Below, one piece after another: positions 5,855 through 8,989 of a DNA stretch of 8,989 nt. Position 1 is the first letter of the stretch. Each line of letters begins with the position of its first letter. The notes beneath the pieces were generated by a model. It searched no databases. It had not been told where the DNA came from and saw nothing but the letters and a program-made list of their open reading frames with translations. Made by a program: the position numbers and the translations under genes. Source of the stretch: Flemingiibacterium sp045635785 (GTDB lineage: Bacteria; Bacillota; Clostridia; Oscillospirales; CAG-272); contig JAZTWJ010000103.1 of assembly GCA_045635785.1 (NCBI GenBank), forward strand, positions 1 to 8,989. Reading direction: 5' to 3'.

Positions 5855-6853
5855 ATGACTGCAAAAAACACATATCTAATGCCGGAATACTACCAAAAAT
5901 TCGTCTGCAAATGCGGCGATTGCCGCTGCTCCTGCTGCAGCGGCTGGGGAATCGCCCTGTCCGTTGACGAATATTTCCGCATCATCGGATCCGACTGCTC
6001 GCCGGAACTTCGCAGGCGATTGGATGTCGCATTCCGACCTGCCACAAATCCTCCGCCCACGCCCGCGCGCTACATGTTAATCTCACACAATTGGCAAGGG
6101 AAATGCCCGCTTCAGCTCGAAGACGACTTATGCGGACTGCAAAAAGAATGCGGTGAGGATGCGATCCCTACGGTTTGCCGATGCTACCCAAGATGCTCGC
6201 GCGTGCTTCCCATTCGCGAATGCTGTACCTCCACCAGCTGTGAAAAAACGCTGGAGTTGTTGTTTGAATCCGACGAGCCATTACAATTCATCGAAGCGAC
6301 GGCAGTATTTTCCGAAGAAGCATTTGAAGCCCATCCGTCGGCAACCCAAGATCCGAAATTCTATCGCGCCATTCGCGAAAGCGCGCAAAAGATCCTTGCA
6401 GAACGCAGTATGTCGCTTGAAATGCGCCTGCAAAAGCTGGCGGAAACCATAGGGACGGATTTGCCAATGATTTCCGACGACAAAATAGATGCGCTGATCA
6501 AGCATCTGTCAAAGAACAGTGTAGCTCTTTCCGAGCTTCTTGAAAACTGCGCTGACGCTCCTTGCTTGCACCGCGATCATCCCGAAACGGAAATCTATTT
6601 TGAAAAGATACTCGCAAACCACATTTTCTACAAGGCTTTCCCGTTTTCTTTTGAAGGCTCCACTCCGCATGACGAAATGACGGCACTCATTGCGACGCTA
6701 ACGATCACAAGAAACATTACCGCCCGTTATACTGCCAAAAACGGTTTTACAAAGGACAACTTCATTGATGCGACGGCAAAGCTGTTCCGTATGATCGAGC
6801 ATTCTCGCTTTGATGAAACGGCTGTGAGTTTTTTGAAGCAAGAAAAACCATAA
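5855..6853 (+). CDS. FliB-like flagellin lysine-N-methylase family protein (cysteine-rich, probable metal/Fe-S cluster)
   Basis: This 332-residue cytoplasmic protein matches the pattern I know for flagellin lysine-N-methylases and related Cys-cluster proteins. The N-terminus has a C-x4-C-x3-CC motif (Cys18, Cys23, Cys27, Cys28) followed by SGWGI, with two extra cysteines at 20 and 25. A second block has CPLQLEDDLCGLQKECGED (Cys84, Cys93, Cys99), then TVCRCYPR (Cys108, Cys110), matching the family's CPFL...LC...TCRxYPR layout. A third has TSCE (Cys129). There are 18 cysteines, all but two in the first 130 residues. FliB of Salmonella methylates flagellin lysines using SAM and an iron-sulfur cluster; the same chemistry here is inferred. 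The C-terminal half is helical, with a family-like HIFYKAFPF stretch (256-264). It is shorter than the roughly 400 residues usual for FliB. No flagellar gene is in the window, so another protein substrate is possible and no gene symbol is given. Confidence 0.78.
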   Translation: MTAKNTYLMPEYYQKFVCKCGDCRCSCCSGWGIALSVDEYFRIIGSDCSPELRRRLDVAFRPATNPPPTPARYMLISHNWQGKCPLQLEDDLCGLQKECGEDAIPTVCRCYPRCSRVLPIRECCTSTSCEKTLELLFESDEPLQFIEATAVFSEEAFEAHPSATQDPKFYRAIRESAQKILAERSMSLEMRLQKLAETIGTDLPMISDDKIDALIKHLSKNSVALSELLENCADAPCLHRDHPETEIYFEKILANHIFYKAFPFSFEGSTPHDEMTALIATLTITRNITARYTAKNGFTKDNFIDATAKLFRMIEHSRFDETAVSFLKQEKP

Positions 6854-6863
6854 AATATTGTAA

Positions 6864-6890
6864 AAAAATTGTAAACTACTTGCAATTTTT
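6864..6890 (+). terminator. A/T-rich stem-loop after the FliB-like gene (candidate terminator)
   Basis: AAAAATTGTAA (6864-6874) pairs with TTGCAATTTTT (6880-6890), with one G:U and a 5-base loop. The A-run before and T-run after give terminator character, but there are almost no G:C pairs. The right arm contains the TTGCAA -35 box of the rpsB promoter. Confidence 0.5.
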
Positions 6891-6908
6891 AGAATTATAT
6901 GATATAAT
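6880..6908 (+). promoter_or_regulatory. Strong sigma-A promoter of the rpsB-tsf operon
   Basis: TTGCAA (6880-6885), a 17-bp spacer and TATAAT (6903-6908), with TGA before the -10 box forming an extended -10. The upstream 20 bp are very A/T-rich, as expected of an UP-like element for a highly expressed ribosomal operon. Initiation should be near 6915, about 155 nt before the rpsB start. Confidence 0.87.
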
Positions 6909-6914
6909 AATTTG

Positions 6915-7054
6915 GTCGAGTTCTGCGGTGACTTGACGGGGCGGAAATCCGTCTCAAAAAAATACAGCCGCGATAACACACACCGAGCGAAGTCGGAAGT
7001 TCACACTCCATGAGTGCGCATCCCGAATAACCGCCAACGGTGGTGGAAAAAACT
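6915..7054 (+). ncRNA. Structured 5' leader of rpsB (candidate cis-regulatory RNA)
   Basis: The leader is much more G+C-rich than the other gaps in this window and contains several hairpins in series. HP1 pairs GTCGAG (6915-6920) with CTTGAC (6932-6937). HP2 pairs 6938-6944 with 6949-6955 (7 bp including two G:U, AAAT loop), directly abutting HP1. A weaker CCGA/TCGG stem lies at 6983-6996. CACTC/GAGTG (7004-7016) forms a 5-bp stem. ACCGCC/GGTGGT (7030-7044, one G:U) sits just ahead of the ribosome binding site. Ribosomal-protein operons are often autoregulated through such leaders, and in gammaproteobacteria the rpsB leader binds S2. That this leader does so is inferred, not seen. Confidence 0.5.
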
Positions 7055-7056
7055 AA

Positions 7057-7062
7057 AGGAGG
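7057..7062 (+). promoter_or_regulatory. Shine-Dalgarno AGGAGG that fixes the rpsB start at 7071
   Basis: A perfect AGGAGG lies 8 nt before the ATG at 7071. An in-frame GTG at 7014 would add 19 residues, but those would be encoded by the structured leader. S2 proteins begin at the equivalent of MSVITIKQLLEAGVHFG. Confidence 0.93.
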
Positions 7063-7070
7063 ACATAAAA

Positions 7071-7799
7071 ATGTCTGTTATCACCATTAAGCAGCTTCTG
7101 GAAGCCGGCGTACACTTCGGCCACCACACCAGAAGATGGAACCCGAAGATGGCTGAGTACATCTTCACCGAAAGAAACGGTATCTACATCATCGACCTGC
7201 AGAAAACCGTTAAGAAGTTCGACGAAGCTTACGCTTTCGTTCGCGATCTCTCTGCTGAAAAGGGCACCGTTCTTTTCGTAGGCACCAAGAAGCAGGCTGC
7301 TGACGCCATCAAGGAAGAAGCAAACCGCTCCGGTATGTACTACGTTAACGAAAGATGGCCCGGCGGTATGCTGACCAACTTCAAGACCATCAAGAAGTCC
7401 ATCAACAGACTCATCGCTCTTGAAAAGATGCAGGAAGACGGCACCTTTGATATGCTTCCCAAGAAGGAAGTTGCAGGTCTTATTAAGGAAATGAACGACC
7501 TCGAGCGCAACTATGGCGGTATCAAGACCATGGAGCGTCCCCCCAGCGCCGTATTCATCGTTGACCCCCGCAAGGAGCACATCGCTGTTCTCGAAGCAAA
7601 GAAGCTGGGCATTCCGGTCGTTGCAATCGTTGACACCAACTGCGATCCCGATGATGCTGATTACATTATCCCCGGCAACGATGACGCGATCCGCGCTATC
7701 AAGCTCATCTCCTCTGTAATGGCTGACGCGATCATCGAAGGTCGCCAGGGCGAGCAGATGGAAGAAGCTGCTGCCGAGGCTGAAGCTGACGCTGAATAA
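7071..7799 (+). CDS. rpsB: 30S ribosomal protein S2
   Basis: At 242 residues this is a normal-length bacterial S2, a late-binding protein on the head/body junction of the 30S subunit. The N-terminal signature VITIKQLLEAGVHFGHHTRR is followed by WNPKMAEYIFTERNGIYIIDL. The second signature spans IPVVAIVDTNCDPDDADYI (about 181-199) and PGNDDAIRAI (201-210). The coiled-coil hairpin typical of S2 lies about 105-150. The C-terminus is an acidic Ala/Glu-rich tail (228-242), common in Firmicutes. It is the first gene of the operon, 22 bp ahead of tsf. The codons look strongly biased, as expected for a highly expressed gene. Confidence 0.98.
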   Translation: MSVITIKQLLEAGVHFGHHTRRWNPKMAEYIFTERNGIYIIDLQKTVKKFDEAYAFVRDLSAEKGTVLFVGTKKQAADAIKEEANRSGMYYVNERWPGGMLTNFKTIKKSINRLIALEKMQEDGTFDMLPKKEVAGLIKEMNDLERNYGGIKTMERPPSAVFIVDPRKEHIAVLEAKKLGIPVVAIVDTNCDPDDADYIIPGNDDAIRAIKLISSVMADAIIEGRQGEQMEEAAAEAEADAE

Positions 7800-7821
7800 T
7801 TAATAAGGAAGGATTATTAAC

Positions 7822-8748
7822 ATGGCTAACATTTCTGCTAAAGACGTCGCAGCGCTGCGCGCAAAGACCGGCTGCGGCATGATGGAGTGCAAAAATGCAC
7901 TCGTAGAAGCTAACGGTAATATCGACGAGGCGATCAAGGTTCTTCGTGAGCGCGGTCTTGCTGTTGCCGCAAAAAAGGCTGACAGAATCGCTGCTGAAGG
8001 CATTGTCAAGATTATGGTCAAGGACGGCGCCGCTGCAATGATCGAGGTTAACTCTGAGTCTGACTTCGTTGCTAAGAACGAAAAGTTCCAGGCATTCGTT
8101 GACACTCTGCTTGAAACCATCCTCGCTAATAAGCCTGCTGATGTTGACGCTCTTATGGAGTGCAAGCTCGGCGAACAGACTGTTGACGCGGCTCTCAAGG
8201 AGCAGATCTTCGTCATTGGTGAAAAGCTCACCATCCGTCGTTTCATTATCGTTGAGGGCGCTGTTTCTGACTATGTTCACGGCGGCGGCTCTACCGGCGT
8301 AATCGTTAAGTTCAACCTCGAAGGCATCTGTGCTTGCAACGAAGCTTTCAAGGAATGCGCTCACAACATCGCACTTCAGGCTGCTGCAATGAATGCAATC
8401 TATGCAAAGAAGTCCGACGTTCCCGCTTCCGCAATCGAGGAAGAAAAGTCCATTCAGCTCGCACAGATGGCTAACGATCCCAAGATGGCAAGCAAGCCCG
8501 ACAAGGTAAAGGAAGGCATCGTTATGGGCAAGATGGGCAAGTTCTACGAGACCGTTTGTCTCGCAGAGCAGGCTTATGTTAAGGATGACTCCATGAGCGT
8601 TCAGAAGTATATTGATTCCGTTGCCAAGGAAATCGGCGGCAAGATCGAAATTGATAGCTTCGTGAAGTTCGAAAAGGGCGAAGGCCTTCAGAAGCGTGAG
8701 GATGACCTCGCAGCTGAAGTTGCTAAGCTCACCGGCAAGCAGGCGTAA
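7822..8748 (+). CDS. tsf: Translation elongation factor Ts
   Basis: EF-Ts (308 residues) is the guanine nucleotide exchange factor that recycles EF-Tu:GDP. Residues 1-54 form the UBA-like N-terminal domain with the family signature RAKTGCGMMECKNAL (13-27). The SDFVAKNE motif (80-87, usually TDFVAKN) contacts the EF-Tu nucleotide pocket. IGEKLTIRRF (132-141) starts the core region. The core dimerisation and C-terminal modules follow, at full length. AAGGAAGGA at 7805-7813 is the ribosome binding site. Cotranscription with rpsB is expected: there are only 22 bp between them and no terminator. Unlike many Firmicutes, pyrH does not follow directly; tandem hairpins and a new promoter come next. 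Confidence 0.98.
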   Translation: MANISAKDVAALRAKTGCGMMECKNALVEANGNIDEAIKVLRERGLAVAAKKADRIAAEGIVKIMVKDGAAAMIEVNSESDFVAKNEKFQAFVDTLLETILANKPADVDALMECKLGEQTVDAALKEQIFVIGEKLTIRRFIIVEGAVSDYVHGGGSTGVIVKFNLEGICACNEAFKECAHNIALQAAAMNAIYAKKSDVPASAIEEEKSIQLAQMANDPKMASKPDKVKEGIVMGKMGKFYETVCLAEQAYVKDDSMSVQKYIDSVAKEIGGKIEIDSFVKFEKGEGLQKREDDLAAEVAKLTGKQA

Positions 8749-8764
8749 CCTAAATTGAATATAC

Positions 8765-8790
8765 AGCAGATCCGTCGCGGCGGATCTGCT
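8765..8790 (+). repeat. First of two tandem hairpins after tsf
   Basis: AGCAGATCCG (8765-8774) and CGGATCTGCT (8781-8790) form a perfect 10-bp stem with a 6-base loop. No T-run follows, because the next hairpin starts on the next base. It may assist termination or protect the mRNA 3' end from exonucleases. Confidence 0.75.
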
Positions 8791-8842
8791 AACCTGCCAA
8801 CATACCTTTTCAAAACGAAATCGCTGTTTGGCAGGTTTTTTT
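8791..8842 (+). terminator. Rho-independent terminator of the rpsB-tsf operon
   Basis: AACCTGCCAA (8791-8800) pairs perfectly with TTGGCAGGTT (8828-8837). An extra CA/TG pairing is possible past a bulged T. Seven T residues (8836-8842) end the element. The loop of about 27 bases is unusually long, but the stem and T-tract are typical. Confidence 0.85.
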
Positions 8843-8884
8843 ATGCAATAAAATAAATATTTTTTTAATTTTTTAGAAATCATC

Positions 8885-8913
8885 TTTACAAATTGCCAAA
8901 AATCGGTTACAAT
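8885..8913 (+). promoter_or_regulatory. Probable promoter of the next gene
   Basis: TTTACA (8885-8890), a 17-bp spacer and TACAAT (8908-8913). An overlapping perfect TATAAT (8913-8918) exists, but its best upstream partner (TTGCCA, 8893-8898) is only 14 bp away. The first pairing is preferred. Confidence 0.6.
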
Positions 8914-8970
8914 ATAATAAGATTAATTTCATTCCATAACCCCAATTATGATCAAGGACGGTGTATCCAT

Positions 8971-8989
8971 ATGAGCGAACAAATTCAGC
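8971..8989 (+). CDS. Start of an unidentified gene, cut off by the window end
   Basis: The ATG at 8971 opens a frame reading MSEQIQ before the window ends. A modest AAGGA lies at 8954-8958 (12 nt spacing), and a promoter candidate lies 60-85 bp upstream. The product cannot be told from six residues. An ATG at 8948 opens an 8-codon frame whose TGA overlaps this ATG (ATGA). It has no ribosome binding site, so it is not taken as the gene start. Confidence 0.5.

Noticed and set aside
7014..7070. GTG start adding 19 residues to S2
   Set aside because: The extension would be encoded by leader hairpins and is not part of S2 proteins. A perfect AGGAGG serves the ATG at 7071.
7732..8883. Long minus-strand open frame (383 codons) opposite the end of rpsB and all of tsf
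   Set aside because: It is a shadow of the strongly biased codons of tsf. The translation has no domain features, and it would read through the operon terminator.
8948..8974. Eight-codon upstream frame overlapping the last gene's start as ATGA
   Set aside because: It has no ribosome binding site and such short frames occur by chance. A coupled leader peptide cannot be excluded but is unsupported.
1..8989. Search by eye for CRISPR arrays, transposases, integrases, phage or toxin-antitoxin genes, tRNA or rRNA
   Set aside because: None seen. Every larger open frame with credible translation signals is a chromosomal housekeeping or metabolic gene, and no spaced direct repeats of CRISPR type occur.

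Overview
The window reads as chromosomal DNA of a Gram-positive bacterium of the Clostridia, most likely a gut Oscillospiraceae/Ruminococcaceae-type lineage. This is inferred from strong AGGAGG-type ribosome binding sites, consensus sigma-A promoters with 17-bp spacers, moderate G+C genes separated by very A/T-rich gaps, and the gene families present. The taxonomic placement is an inference from style, not from a database match.

Layout. (1) Positions 1-373 hold the 3' end of pnp (polynucleotide phosphorylase, KH and S1 domains). A strong stem-loop follows. (2) 467-1648 encodes a membrane-anchored M15B-type D,D-carboxypeptidase of the peptidoglycan, closed by a textbook terminator. (3) 1761-2612 encodes an unrecognised 283-residue protein whose strand/helix pattern looks like a TIM barrel. 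It has its own near-consensus promoter. (4) 2756-4114 encodes an 11-TM sodium:neurotransmitter-symporter-family amino-acid transporter. (5) On the minus strand, 4162-5439 encodes a PLP-dependent aminotransferase of the MocR-like/aspartate aminotransferase family. It converges on the transporter, and one long hairpin lies between them. (6) A 415-bp divergent intergenic region carries two strong back-to-back promoters. (7) 5855-6853 encodes a cysteine-rich protein resembling flagellin lysine-N-methylase (FliB). (8) A strong promoter and a long structured leader precede the rpsB-tsf operon (ribosomal protein S2 and elongation factor Ts). Tandem hairpins end the operon. (9) A new promoter and the first codons of another gene finish the window.

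How the genes relate. Most genes here are single transcription units, each with its own promoter and terminator; only rpsB-tsf is an evident operon. pnp, rpsB and tsf are core RNA-decay and translation genes. The transporter and the aminotransferase may both serve amino-acid metabolism, but they are convergent and separately transcribed. I see no transposase, integrase, phage gene, CRISPR array, tRNA or rRNA.

The points most worth a second look are the structured rpsB leader, the FliB-like protein with no flagellar neighbours, the unknown TIM-barrel-like protein, -35 boxes embedded in terminator-like hairpin arms at two gene junctions, and a perfect inverted repeat in the aminotransferase leader. 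I found no convincing previously undescribed multi-gene system.
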